Of a DNA stretch of 64,000 nucleotides, positions 45,600 through 64,000 are shown piece by piece; positions within the stretch are counted from its first letter, which is position 1, and the number at the start of each line of letters is the position of its first letter. Under the pieces are notes generated by a model that ran no database searches, was not told where the DNA came from, and saw only the letters and a program-made list of their open reading frames with translations. The position numbers and the translations under genes are program-made. The DNA comes from Amblyomma americanum (taxonomy: Eukaryota; Arthropoda; Arachnida; Ixodida; Ixodidae): assembly GCF_052857255.1 (NCBI RefSeq), contig NC_135500.1:165784683-165848682 (forward strand), given 5' to 3'.

Positions 45600-46336
45600 T
45601 AACCGTCTCGATGTGAGCAGATACCCGCGAAAAATAAAAAACAACAAAAAAGTACCATGTAACATGCCCGCTTGTGCGCCGCGATAGCAGTGCTCCCAAA
45701 CGTTCCGCGCTAAAACGAACAGATTATTTAGTCTGGTGTGCAGCAGCTTAAAAGGCGGCAGGGCAGCGACGAAGGAGCTCGCTGTGCGATTTACACCACA
45801 CGCCAGCGGTATTCTTCTATCGCGGCCGTTCATAATTGCGATAAGCAGAAGCAGCCCTTATGGCTTTGCGCTCGCGTAAATCGTACAGCCAGTGCCTGTG
45901 TCGCTGCCCTGTCGCCTTTTAAGCTGCTGCACACCCGGGTAAATGAGCTGCTCGTTTCTAGGGGGAATGCTTTAGGCCAATGCAATCGCGGTGGCCAAGC
46001 GGACATATTACGTGGTAGTTTTTGAAATATTTCGCGAGCATCTGTAGTAATCGAAAAAGACCCAGCTAATACCTAATAGATAAAAAGTTGGAAACTGCTC
46101 AGTAGGACGTTTTGGGGAATATTCTACAACTTTCTCATTGGAAGTTTTTCTCTAACTTCGTTGCTTGCGAAATTGGATAATTAGTATCGACTATTTATAA
46201 AATTAAGCAGCATACAAAGAATAATGTGACTTGCTCCATGCAATAGCCCGCAACCTGAAGTTTGTCGCGTCGTCTTAGAATGCCGCAGCATTCTTTGATA
46301 CACTGGCTAAAGTTAGTTGGGCGCCCTGTATATACG
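45600..46336. mobile_element. Long foldback DNA element with CAGGGCG terminus
   Basis: Inverted arms of about 190 bp pair around a centre near 45840: left TGGTGTGCAGCAGCTTAAAA, GGCGGCAGGGCAGCGAC against the reverse complement of the right, GGGTGTGCAGCAGCTTAAAA, GGCGACAGGGCAGCGAC. Pairing continues outward through CGCTTG.(C/G)..CCGCGAT and TACCA(T/C)GTAA(C/T)ATG(C/T)CCGC. Only the right end keeps a recognisable terminus: minus-strand TATACAGGGCGCCCAACTAA at 46336-46317, like the CAGGGTG ends of the 4742 element. The left end appears deleted or too diverged. The internal frames 45432-46025 are TIR shadows. Confidence 0.7.
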
Positions 46337-49031
46337 GGAAGCAAGATAGTGATCGCACTGGAGTGTTTAATCGTGCGAGGCCATGTGATTCTGATGTGAG
46401 AGCTGACTCTGGCTTTTTTGCGACACGGTGCTTTTCACGCTAGCGTTCGAAAAGGCAACCACATGCTGCATGTGGGATCCGAAACCGCGACCTCCATATG
46501 TCGCATACGGTGGTCTACAAACTGATTCATGGCATCGACTGCACGAATCTTCTGCTTTCTGGTGTCTATATGTTGATGTAACCTAACATCTAGACTGTTC
46601 ACCAGCACCAACCTTGTCTATAGCGGCAGACATAGAATGCTCTGTGTTGCTAAAAGTGTCACGTGGAACATGATCGAACGGTGAGGGCGGCAACTTTTCG
46701 AGAGCTCTTTTATTTTACCTATATGACATCAAGGCTGGCAGATGCGAGACCCTCGTCAAGTTAATAAGCTGGGAAGGATGGGAAAATGAGGGGCTCGTTA
46801 TGGAGGCGTCCTTAAGGCATCCTAAAAGTTATGTTTATGTCCAGCTTTTCATTAATCCTCTTTCGAATTTTCAGCTCATCTCTAAGCATATTTGTCACAC
46901 TGGGGACAGCGCCGTAGTAGAAACGCTGCGATATGTGATTAATAGGTTCGCTTACGATCAAAATCTATAAGCGACGTTAATTTCTCATGTATGGGTTCTT
47001 GTTCAGCGCACAAACTACCATGGCCTTGAAGAACAACAGGATTTAATTACGAAAGTTAAAACTGTTTGAGCCTCTGTCAATATTGTTGTTCAGGCAAAGA
47101 CATTGGGTGAGCAGATTATAGAAGAAGAAAAAATATGCGATTGGAAGAAGAGACCCTTAAGCAACTGCGGTGACACTGGCTTAGCTGAAACTTGAGGGGA
47201 AGAGCTATAGGTTGAACTCTCCGTTCTTTATTTAAACCTTTGGTAACATGTGACACGTTAATTGCGAAACAACATTAGCTGGTACCTGTCTCACTGACAA
47301 GTGTCAGGTTGTCGCTAGCGTATGAGCTGCCATGAAGTCGAAGTTTCCTTTTTTGTCGGTCCTACAATTTATGTTATATTCCCGTGTTGCTCACTGAAAG
47401 TTCCTCTATTAACAAATGTACTTTATATATATAAATATAAAATAAATGTGCTCTAGTATATAAATGTCCTCTAGAGGCTCTGATGTGGAACAACTAATTT
47501 GCTTTAATCTGCTTATTAAAATCGAGGACGTGGTTTCATTTGTGTTTAGTAGGTTAGTCTGCAAAGTACTCCATACTTCACCCGCTACAGCGAAGTCCTG
47601 ACGCTAACATTACGATTATACCTCTTGTAGATAGAACTTCATAACTAGCCGTCTCGCCTGCTTGCACTACAAAATTACTACTGCAAGTGATGTCATGTAT
47701 TGTGCACTTGAAAAACGCAGTTATGCTTTCATTTGATTGGTATGGTTCTAAATAAATAAGAAAAGTAGTGCCCAGCCGAAGGAATGAATGCTAGGTTCAT
47801 GTGGAAGACAAGGAAGAAGGAAACGTTTCACGGCTAAAACGTCCGCGAGAAGCGCCAACAATCCAGCACGTGCAACGCAGAGTTGCAGAAGTCTGCGGCA
47901 GTTTGCATCTTAGAAAAAAAGTGCAATCTAGGGGACTATACGTGTCCTACGCACACTTCTAAGCTCTCAAAATGAAAGGCAAGTGTTCGCGAGCGAGCCA
48001 CAAACTTAATTATCGCGTTATTTTCTCAAAAGGCAGCCCACCTCAGGCTATCTGGTACACATCACTTGTCGTAGAAAGCGAAGCATCTCCTTTGTTATCG
48101 ACATAGGAGCCTGTTTAGAAGGAGTAATTAGATTAGTCCCCGCGAAAGTGGGAATAAGCTTACAGTGTCCCGTGCTGCGTTTTCAATAGCGTGTATTTTG
48201 ATACTGTGTTGAGAACTCAGCATTAAACTGCGTTTTTTCCGTAAGTACGAATAGTTGACAGATAACAGGAAGCCTTCTTTTATTGCCTCGGACCTATAAT
48301 TCTTCTTGCCTTTTTAATTACTTTTCAGTAGAACCAGATGCGTCAAATATATGAGGCAACAAAGTAAGAAAAAGAAGAGACCCGATAAAACTGTAATAGA
48401 ACGACCTTCCTTGGACACATCCAATAAACGTGTTCTGTTAGGGATGCTTGCGCAGCCCAGAGCGCGGCAAAAGCGCGGATGCTGCAGTTCACCTTCGCCA
48501 AGATTGCTCCTACCTTGGGTCAAAAACGCCGCAGATAAACAACTCCTCAGCAGTCCACAGCGGTCTTTCTTTATTAGATCATGCAGCTCATTTTGGGACG
48601 CTACTAAATTGATTGCAACCATGCGCCTCCAGGACGCGGGCGGGAAAATGTCAGATATGTCGTCACAAAATCCAGTCTTCGTGTTTCCTGGTGCTCCTTG
48701 CCTTCGTCAGCCATGGAAAAAATAAATGCTGGACGTTATTCTTAGTGCGCTGAGATGTGTTACCGTGATCTTCCCGCTTCATTTTTATGTGGCACGCAGG
48801 TGATGTTTTCTTTGCTCTTTAGAAAAGAATTCAAACTCTTGAAAAATTCCACGATTCGGTGGTACACAACAGAAAATACATCCGGTAGATAAGCTTGTCG
48901 TCACAATTCCAACGTTTCTGGCAAACTTTTCTCAGTGCGCAGGGGGTGTTACGAGCGGATTGACTTAGAAAAAAAATTGCAGGACAAGCACCTTTTCCTG
49001 TATATTGTCATGTTGGGATGAAATGGCTTCC
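46337..49031. other. Unannotated stretch
   Basis: No gene recognised. The frames at 48314-48725 overlap on both strands and have no motif. Confidence 0.4.
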
Positions 49032-49047
49032 GGGGGGGGGGGGGGGG
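49032..49047 (+). repeat. 16-base poly-G run
   Basis: Uninterrupted run of 16 G. Confidence 0.9.
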
Positions 49048-49689
49048 ACCAAAAATGAATTATATCTGTTGTATTGCTGCGTAATGTTGGCAGTTGCGAT
49101 GAACATGGAATGAAGATGACTTAAGATCACACAGTTAGTATGAAAAAAGAATATTGTACGGAATGAAGTGCTTGTACAAGGAAGACTTACTCATTGACAG
49201 GAACAGCGACATCAGAACGTAGAAAGTGCTTGCGTAGCAGAGTGCTTCTAGTGTTTAAAAAAACACTCTTGCAATTATTGGTCAATCAGACAAACTCAAC
49301 TGGCTCATTGGGAATTATTACCTTAAAGTACATTCGGTATAACTGAAATGCATTGTGCTGAATATTATGAAATATTTCTCATAGCAGGCACTCGATTCTT
49401 ATACTTCGAGTGTTGCTATGCGTCGGTAATATACAAACATAATAGACCGGCCAGTCATCGGTTTCGTTTAGTTTGCATTAAAAAAAAAGTCTGCGAGGAA
49501 TAGCGCTTATATTGCATTCTCTATAATGTCGCCTGTGGCATTCTTATGCCAAAAAATTAAACTTTGGCATCAACATTAAGCCCACGCGCTAAGCTTCTGG
49601 AATAGGGCTGGCGTTCTTTATTTGAGTCTTGTTTTCTGAGCTTCCCTTGTCTTGACGAGATACAAGAGCAGGAAGCCCCAGGTTCTCTT

Positions 49690-50135
49690 TTTTAAATTAT
49701 GCGTGCCCTCCGCCATAGTCGCCGTCGTCTGCTCTCGGTAGTTTCACCTCCTCAGGACTTGTAGCGGCGCTGACGGCACTTGCACAAAAAAAGCTCCGGC
49801 TTGCGCGGAGAACAAAACACAAAATGTCCTCAAGGGTGGGCTTCTTGTTGGCCACGGGCCTGTGCCTCACAGAGAGCTCTGTCCACTAGCCATGTTTGGC
49901 CACCTGGTTGAGCAGCCCACATAGCGGCCTACCATGCGGAGGGGGATGAGTTGTGTATGGGGGAACTGCCATGGGCTAGGGGCATTCCCACAGATAGTTC
50001 ATTAGGGTGGCCCTAGCCGCCCCACATGTTGAGCAAAGTGGAAGGGTAAAGGTATGGCGCTGTCGATGGAGGAGGTAAGGTGAGATGTAGTGGTTTGTCT
50101 GCAGTTGTCGCCTGACCGCACAGTATTTTGAATCT
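49690..50135 (-). pseudogene. I-clade-type LINE, ORF2 C-terminal fragment
   Basis: On the minus strand from about 50130: VRRQLQTNHYISPYLL, then LPLCSTCGAARATLM and NYLWECP followed by a TAG. This is the C-terminal zinc-knuckle segment of tick I-type LINEs (W.RLQT...P..Y ... C..CG.....HMLWECP). The expected His is Asn here. Beyond the stop the frame still reads like the element tail (SAATSPEEVKLPRADDGD). The RT and RNase H domains are missing by truncation. Compare the plus-strand fragment at 53195. Confidence 0.65.
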
Positions 50136-53100
50136 AGTGTACTGCGAGTTGGTGGGAGGGTGAAGCAGCTGTTTTTGTGTAGCAGGGTGTATGTTTAACA
50201 GCGCTAACTGTGCCCATTTTTTCGTCTGACCTCTGGCCTGTGAGGGAATAGAACACGCACTACAACGCTTAGTTTGCAATTAAGTATTATCACTCCTGCA
50301 GACCTGTATCATATGTTGCATTTCTGTGGTCTTCTTTGTACTATATAAATAACAAATAGTTTCTTACAAACTAAAGTTAAGCATTTGCAGGCAAATAGAG
50401 AAAGCGACAAGTCATATTAATTTAATACTTGCCGACTCCCTGAAAAAAGCTGGCTTACTGCATGACAACTGTAGTATGTTTAAAGGTAAATGTCATTTCA
50501 TAAAACTTCCTCCACGTGAATAATTTTGGCTAAACAACTATGATAAAATATTTCATTTTGTTCTCATTCACCCATGCACTGACTTCCCTCCTTTGACACG
50601 ATTAATCTGCTGCCTCTTTCCCCTGTCGTCGGTGCTACGCTACTCGAGTTCCCATTAAGGAAATGCACGCATACGCGCATAATATGCGGCACTGCACTAC
50701 TTCCACGAGTAGCGCTTCTCTCTGTGCCTCTAGCCTCCGTTTCACTTTCGACGCGAAAAATGACAGATGGTCTCGTACTCCTGCGTGCACCTTGTTATCC
50801 TGGACCTTCCCGTGTTCCTGAAATGTAATGCAAACGAAAACTGGGATGCCAAAAAGCGACCAGCTTCAAAACGCAGGTTAAGCTTAAAGAATAAACTGAA
50901 TAAAAAGAACGAAAAACAAGACATATGTGGCTTTGACACAGTCCCATAAGTAAGTCATGGCGAGAAAATAAAAATGTGAACTTCAGTAGTGCTTTCGACA
51001 TTTTTTTTTTGTTGCGAGTGACGCTGAACGTGCTGGAAGGAATACTAGAAAACAGCGTCTAGTTGTCTGTCGAGTCGGAATTAACTGAATAAGGTGCTTC
51101 TACTTTTTAAAGTGTGGAAAAAATTGGCCCCATCGTGCAGAAAAATAAAGGAAGTCACAGAACTTTTCGCAACACAACGTAGTACAGCGCTCAATCAATA
51201 TGAAAAAGAAAATTGTATTCAGCAGACAAAATACTTGTTTTGGGGCCTTTACCAATTTTCCTTAAGGCGGCAGTCGGGAAAATTGTTTTCCAACACATCA
51301 GTGAATATCAGCGGTTTACTTTCGACAAGTTGAAAAGCTAGATATAAAAAGGGGCAGCAGTCATTCAAAGTATGATGTGTGGCCCGATAGTTAAGGCACT
51401 AAGCCCACGTGCCAATCGTAAGTACGGTTTGAATACTGACGTACAGGAGTGTAAGTACAACATGCTGGCTGCAGCGGCGATCATTTTGGGCATAGGATGC
51501 GGCCTGCGCAGCTGCGCAAAGATATATACCTGGTAAATGAAATTATTTCTTGTATTAAATTCCTTCTCTGAAGAAAGAACGCGTCTTCGTTATAGCGTCG
51601 TCCTGCACTTTGGTGGCGATGAATAACCGCATAAATGTCACTCCTTTTTCCCACGCGTCAGTTGGTGTGCATGTTTGCTTCCTTCCAACAAAGTTCTTAA
51701 AAGCGACCACTTATCCAAGACGGCGTTAAATGGACGCGATAGGCGAGTGTAATAACGATTCAGATCTACTAATGAGAAGGCCATCGGCAATTTTTTTCTT
51801 TTGGCGTTCCTTTGAAGTGTCCGAGAGAAAGATCTTTATAGCGCGAACTGCATGATACCGTGCGAAATGTAAAAAAAAGAGAGACAATGAAAATGCAGTC
51901 CTCCACTTGTCGGAAGTAGTAACGAGTGGATTGAAATGTCAACAATGATTTGCGGTACTATTGGTTTTATGGTCGTGCTTTAATGTGCAATAGGCTTATA
52001 AACATACATCTCACAGTGCCGTCTATGTAGATGCATGAATCACTCCTGTTTCTCGGCATAGCTTATCGTAAAAAGAAAAAAAAAAAGAGCCTGTTTTCTT
52101 TGCAGTTGAAGTCAGCGCGTGACTCCGGCGCGACAACAGGCTTGTGTACCTCCTGCACCATTTCCTTTTGTAACAAAAGTAACTAACGGTGATAACAACA
52201 CGCTAACCGGCAGCAGCTTAATCGGCTGCTTCAACAAGCCCCTTAGAATGCTCAAACGCCCTGAGAGCGACTTTAGGGTAAATTTTTGACAACTGTAGCA
52301 AGACCAAATGCGGCCTCTTTCAAACAACCGTGCATAATGCTCACAGGTGATGAACAGAATTTTACTAAGACACCCTCTAGTTGCACGCAAGGAAGTTTGT
52401 GGGGCAAGAGAAGTCCCCAGGGTGGATGAATAATTAAAATCACTATTATTATTCTGTGACTCGAGCGAATGTCTCAAGAGGATGAATAGGTATAAGCGGG
52501 ACTGTTAGCCTCGGTGGCACGTAAGCCTTCCGGTATCTGACTTCCGAAGGAACATTGTTTTCCCCGAAGTATCCAGAGGCAAGACAGGCAGGTGCTAGCG
52601 CTATGTCTCCTAGCGTGCCCAAACTTCCCTAACTTGGTAGGGAAAAGCCTAGAGCATAGATCAACCCCCCTCCCCCCGCTCTTTTCTTGCAGTCCATCCC
52701 AGATGCTTGCGAAAGCAGAAGATGTCTTCCTGTCTGAGCCTAATGACAAAGGGGACAACCCTTTCCCGAGCGACGGGCGACGGGCTGGGCTTTGTTCATG
52801 TCGTAAACAACTAGCACTTCGATGCCACAATACGAGGAGGGTGTATGCATGCGCAAGATTGCTTATTAAGCTACTATTTTAGCTTCTAGCGGGTTGCAAC
52901 ACTACAATCCTTCGCAGAAATAACAGGGTGAAGTAAACTACGACTTCAACCAAGTTCCGAGAATGTGCGAGGTGGTTCGTTCAAGTGAATGTTAGCTGAG
53001 TGTACATGAGCATACATAAAATATAAATTAATTGAAATGAACAAATTTCAATCCTTCGTTTGCTTCCTGGAGGCACTTATTTCCCACGTGTATTGCCCAC

Positions 53101-53194
53101 GTGTATTGCGCACTTGGCACTTTAGATAAAAAAGAGCAATTTTCTACTGCCAACGTTATAAATTCCTAATTGGTTTATTGCAACTTTCTTGGTA
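50136..53194. other. Unannotated stretch
   Basis: No gene recognised. The segment at about 51378-51440 (TGGCCCGATAGTTAAGGC, then GGTTTGAATAC) faintly recalls tRNA boxes A and B and may be a dead SINE head. Overlapping frames at 52112-52882 contradict each other. Confidence 0.35.
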
Positions 53195-53576
53195 AAAAAA
53201 GTTGATAGGTTGTGTGGCGCAAGCTCCAAACCGGAGTATTCCCTAACCCTCAGCTTTATAGCAAGTGGCACCCTGAGATTTTCAGCCCCAGGTGCAAACG
53301 TTGCGACGGCATAGCGGGCATGATCCATATGGTATGGACATGTCCGAACTTTGGACGACTTGATAGAACAGATGAGTCCTGGGAGGCACTGCTTCACAAC
53401 GAGGACGACAATCAACAACGAGAAGTCATCCGTCTCGCCCTTGCCGCTGCTAAGATCCAAGTGAACCCGGGCGACGGCTGAGGGAGAGGACATGGCTGGG
53501 ACCGAATGGCGCCTCGGATACCCATCATCCGTTTGACGGGTGCTAATAAATGTTATTTCTCTCTCTCTCTCTCTTG
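53195..53576 (+). pseudogene. I-clade-type LINE, ORF2 C terminus and 3' end
   Basis: The plus frame from about 53212 encodes LWRKLQTGVFPNPQLYSKWH, then PRCKRCDGIAGMIHMVWTCP, giving C-x2-C-x7-H-x4-C, and ends VNPGDG at 53479-53481. This is the zinc-knuckle end of I-type LINE ORF2. A short 3' region (GAATGGCGCCTCGGATACCC, TTTGACGGGTGCTAATAAAT) ends in GTTATTT and a (CT)n run at 53551-53574. 5'-truncated insertion; no stop within the preserved coding part. Confidence 0.8.
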
Positions 53577-53772
53577 AGAAACAATAGTGTCAGTCTTTAT
53601 GTAAATTTTGCGTCATTTTCCTTGGAAACGTGTCCTTCTTTTACATGTTAACAAGAACGGGAATGAAGAAAGTGCGAGAGCCGGTATGTTCGGCTGCTCT
53701 CTAACCTACAAGCAGCGTAGTCATACCAAACTAAAGGGGCAAGTGCAGATTTCTTGGGCATGACTTTCAATT

Positions 53773-54286
53773 TTAAGGCAGTTGTGGAATTTCGCAAAGC
53801 ACTGTTCTGAACTTCTTGTTTACAAAGCCAAACAAAATTTCTTGTATGTAAGTGTCACACCGCTCAAGGTTTTTCGCCATCTTGCTTTGGATTGAGAACT
53901 TCCGTTTCGCGATGCGTTCCTGCCAGATTGTGGTAATTAATGCATTGGCAGAAGCTGCAAGAGGTGGGCATTTATTGCTAATCGAAAGGTGATTTATTTT
54001 GCCGCTATGGAAGCTTTTGTTAAAGGCTTTAAGGTGCTGCGATAAATAAATGGCCACGTCGCAGGCAGCATATAAGCTGGCCAGCCCTCAATTCCGAGCT
54101 GAATATTTGCTTTGATGCAAAACAAGACAGCTCAAGTTCCAGCAGTGTTGCAACATGATTACTTCCTTCAAATTTTTGGGCCCCATATTTTGTTTTGGTC
54201 GCGTGAAACACTGGAAAGTGCATCGCAGGGTACTCAGGTGTTAAAAAACAGGTAGACAATTTTGATGCATAAGTCTGGGAAGGCAT
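53773..54286 (-). pseudogene. Unidentified coding relic, two overlapping frames
   Basis: Two minus frames follow each other with a small overlap: 54286-54029 (85 residues, LLELELSCFASKQIFSSEL) and 54057-53773 (94 residues: AIYLSQHLKAFNKSFHSGKI, SANALITTIWQERIAKRKFS, CDTYIQEILFGFVNKKFRTV). The second continues smoothly from the first after a one-base shift near 54045 (RRGHLF versus DVAIYLSQ). Composition looks like real protein and the shift looks like one mutation, so it may be a processed pseudogene or a transposase C terminus. I do not recognise a family. Confidence 0.35.
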
Positions 54287-54943
54287 ACAATTCAGGGTGC
54301 ATATTTCATCGGTTCGGAACCAGGTTAGAAGTTAGCCTCCAACTTGACTAGCACATGTGGGCTTATTCCAGAAGTGCCTACAACATTCACGGTTCTGACA
54401 GGCGATTAGGCAGCGCTTCATAGCTGTTACGAAGAGAGAGAGAGATAAGTTTTCTCTTCATGTAAATTTATTGTGCTAGATAGGTGTACACTAGCAGTAA
54501 GAAGTATATGGAACCTGCCTTTGGGGAGAGCATTGAGTTTCATTGTCGCTAGAACTTTTTACTTGAGGTTTTAATGCGTTGCATTAGAGGCCCTATTGTG
54601 AATACAAGTTGTTAGCCGTTCAGCAGCGACGGCTGTCAGGTGAAATTTTGGGCCGGCCAATGGAATTAAAATGAACTAATCGGACAACGCATTACAAAAA
54701 AGACAGCCTCTTCTATTTGAAAGTATATCAATCGCTCACAATTAACTTCCTGAAAAACCAGGCTTTCAAATGATGCTAACCATCCTGGAAATGAACGCAC
54801 GGGGAAAAAAAGCAGAGCCGTAAAGAAAATGGCGTAAACCCACATAATGTCTGCTACGATAACGACGCTGACTAAACTGCGTAGAGCAAACGCAACAAAA
54901 ATCTACGCTTGTACGGCAAGTTGTTACCAGAAATTCCTTAAAG
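54287..54943. other. Unannotated stretch
   Basis: A short (GA)n run at about 54432-54446. Otherwise no feature recognised. Confidence 0.4.
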
Positions 54944-55045
54944 AGCACTCTAAACAGAACGAAGTAAAAAGGAGGTAAAAGGAAGCTAGAGGACAACTCA
55001 CTTTGTTTTTAGTCCCATATAGGTGTATTCTTGTTCAGAGTGTGC
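54944..55045. mobile_element. Short MITE, family shared with 44594-44730
   Basis: Left end GCACTCTAAACAGAACGAAG and inverted right end GCACACTCTGAACAAGAATA. The left end matches the inverted right end of the 44594 element (ACACTCTAAACAGAA, then AGGAG and GTCCTC-like words). It has decayed much further and its central stem is mostly lost. Confidence 0.6.
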
Positions 55046-55160
55046 TTAGTTGGCTTGTTTTGCCACCATGTGGCACATGACAATAAACTAACGCCTGTAC
55101 TTTTGTTGACAAAAAGAAATACAGGGCAATTGCGAAGGTCTCATCTGAGAACATCTGAGA

Positions 55161-55395
55161 GGTTTGGTTTATGGGTGTTTAACGTCCCAAAGCAACTCAG
55201 GCTATGAGGGACGCCGTAGTGAAGCTCTCCAGAAATTTCGACCATCTGGGGTTCTTTAACGTGCACTGACATCGCACAGTACACGAACCACAAGAATTTC
55301 GCCTGCATCAAAATTCGACCGCTGCGGCCGGGATCGAACACGCGTCTTTCGGGTCAGCAGCCAAGAGTCATAACCACTCAGCCACCGCGGCGGCT
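55161..55395 (-). mobile_element. Ruka-type SINE, full length
   Basis: On the minus strand it begins GCCGCCGCGGTGGCTGAGTG, has the box B-like GTGTTCGATCCCGGCC and the body GTGCGATGTCAGTGCACG, GATGGTCGAAATTTCTGGAG, CCTGAGTTGCTTTGGGAC, ending CCATAAACCAAACC. The flanks GAGAACAT and GAGAGCAT may be a decayed duplication. Confidence 0.9.
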
Positions 55396-56157
55396 GAGAG
55401 CATTATTCATGGGGCGTAGGGTTCGCCTACGTTCGTGTGGACGCAGTGGTTTGTAACACTACATCGTGAGATCGGGTACCTGCGCTGCGAAAATTTAAGC
55501 TTTGGAAAATTCTTTTGTTGTTTCGACAATCCTGGCATTGAACAAACAAAAGTGCAGTGATTGTTCAGTTTGATGCAGCTGGAAAAAAGCGATTAGAGCT
55601 CTTGAATATTCAAAAAGAGTTTTTGTAACCCGAAAGGCCTCCATACTTTTGTAATTGTCGTAGCCGCAAGTTGTTTAAACTTTGGAAGGTTTTGGAACAA
55701 ATGTTTCGGAAGGAGTCGAGACGCGGCTGATTTTGACGTATATGCTAGATTACACAGAATAAAAGTCCTGTAAGAAAACCTATTTTTTTATCTGTACGTT
55801 TAGTTAAACATAAAAAATATGACCTCTCCCGATGAAGCGCCTTAATCTGCATGATGTGGCGGTGCTAACTAGCAGCTGTTTAAACTTTTTAACACCATAA
55901 TCTTTGTGATTTGATGATATCAGTTGAACTACATGTTTAATTTGAAGTGCAGTACATTGACTTGCTGACGTTAGTTAAAGGCCAATTTTACCTATGCTTG
56001 CCTAATTATCGCAACAAAAATGCATTTTAGTGCGTTAGCGATATAATATATCTGATAGGCCTTCGTTCACGTGCGGCATATAACCACGCAATGCCAGTGC
56101 TGATGCTCCATCAGTGCCTCACATAAGAAAGAGAATCCAGTTGCATTGACAAGAAAG
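55396..56157. other. Unannotated stretch
   Basis: No gene recognised. Confidence 0.4.
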
Positions 56158-56293
56158 GATGGTTTATGAGGGTTTAACGTCTCAAAGCGACTCAGGCTAT
56201 GAGGGACGCCGTAGTGAAGGGCTCCGGAAATTTCGACCACCTGGGGTTCTTTTACGTGCACTGACATCGCACAGCACACAGGCCTCTAATATT
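56158..56293 (-). mobile_element. Ruka-type SINE 3' half, cut by the LINE array
   Basis: The plus strand reads GGTTTATGAGGGTTTAACGT, CTCAAAGCGACTCAGGC, GGAAATTTCGACCACCTGGG and GCACTGACATCGCACAGCAC, then ends at CCTCTAATATTT where other copies continue CGCCTCC. The tRNA-like half is absent. A (TAA)n run starts exactly at this break, so the LINE array entered the SINE here. The missing half would be expected on the far side of the array beyond 64000. Confidence 0.85.

Positions 56294-64000
<7,707 letters not shown>

Noticed and set aside
51378..51440. Possible tRNA gene
   Set aside because: Boxes are faint and the cloverleaf does not form by eye; at best a decayed SINE head.

Overview
This window reads as gene-poor, repeat-rich nuclear DNA of a tick, probably a hard tick (Ixodidae). 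There is no prokaryotic gene density, no operon and no ribosomal or genuine tRNA gene. The organism call rests on several copies of a tRNA-derived SINE that matches the tick 'Ruka' type, on RTE, I-type, CR1-type and Penelope-like retroelement remnants of the kind that fill tick genomes, and on many terminal-inverted-repeat (TIR) and foldback elements. I found no host protein gene that I can name. Three short stretches (3740-4105, 15597-15814, 53773-54286, all minus strand) could be exons or relics, but none is secure.

Layout. 1-21 kb: mostly unannotatable AT-rich DNA with RTE 3' ends (1971-2335, 7700-7785, 8690-9065), a 642-bp TIR element (4742-5383), two Ruka-type SINEs and a decayed Penelope-like element with a GIY-YIG domain (17560-18345). 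21.3-26.6 kb: a nearly intact CR1-type non-LTR retrotransposon on the minus strand. 26.6-56 kb: SINEs of three kinds, several MITE or foldback elements, a 53-bp-arm hairpin (29741-29868), LINE fragments with zinc-knuckle C termini, and a GC-rich island (36857-37402) that is bounded by TIRs and so looks like a transposon. 56.2-64 kb: three head-to-tail copies of a second LINE, separated by long perfect (TAA)n arrays and inserted in a Ruka-type SINE.

The most interesting object is the CR1-type element at 21283-26574. Read on the minus strand it has: (i) five complete 264-bp tandem monomers plus a partial one, each with a TATA-like box, so probably a promoter array; (ii) ORF1, whose N terminus carries a canonical 2A ribosome-skipping motif (GDVEQNPGP) after a hydrophobic leader, followed by a coiled coil and an L1-ORF1p-like RNA-binding domain; (iii) a single in-frame UGA; (iv) an ORF2 in the same frame with an intact APE-type endonuclease and reverse transcriptase. 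ORF2 has no in-frame AUG before its first catalytic motif. The simplest reading is one transcript that uses 2A skipping to release a leader peptide and stop-codon readthrough to make an ORF1-ORF2 fusion. The 2A motif and the shared frame are seen directly; the readthrough mechanism is inference and needs comparison with sister copies.

Limits: clade names for short fragments come from motif recognition by eye. Boundaries of decayed repeats are approximate to tens of bases.
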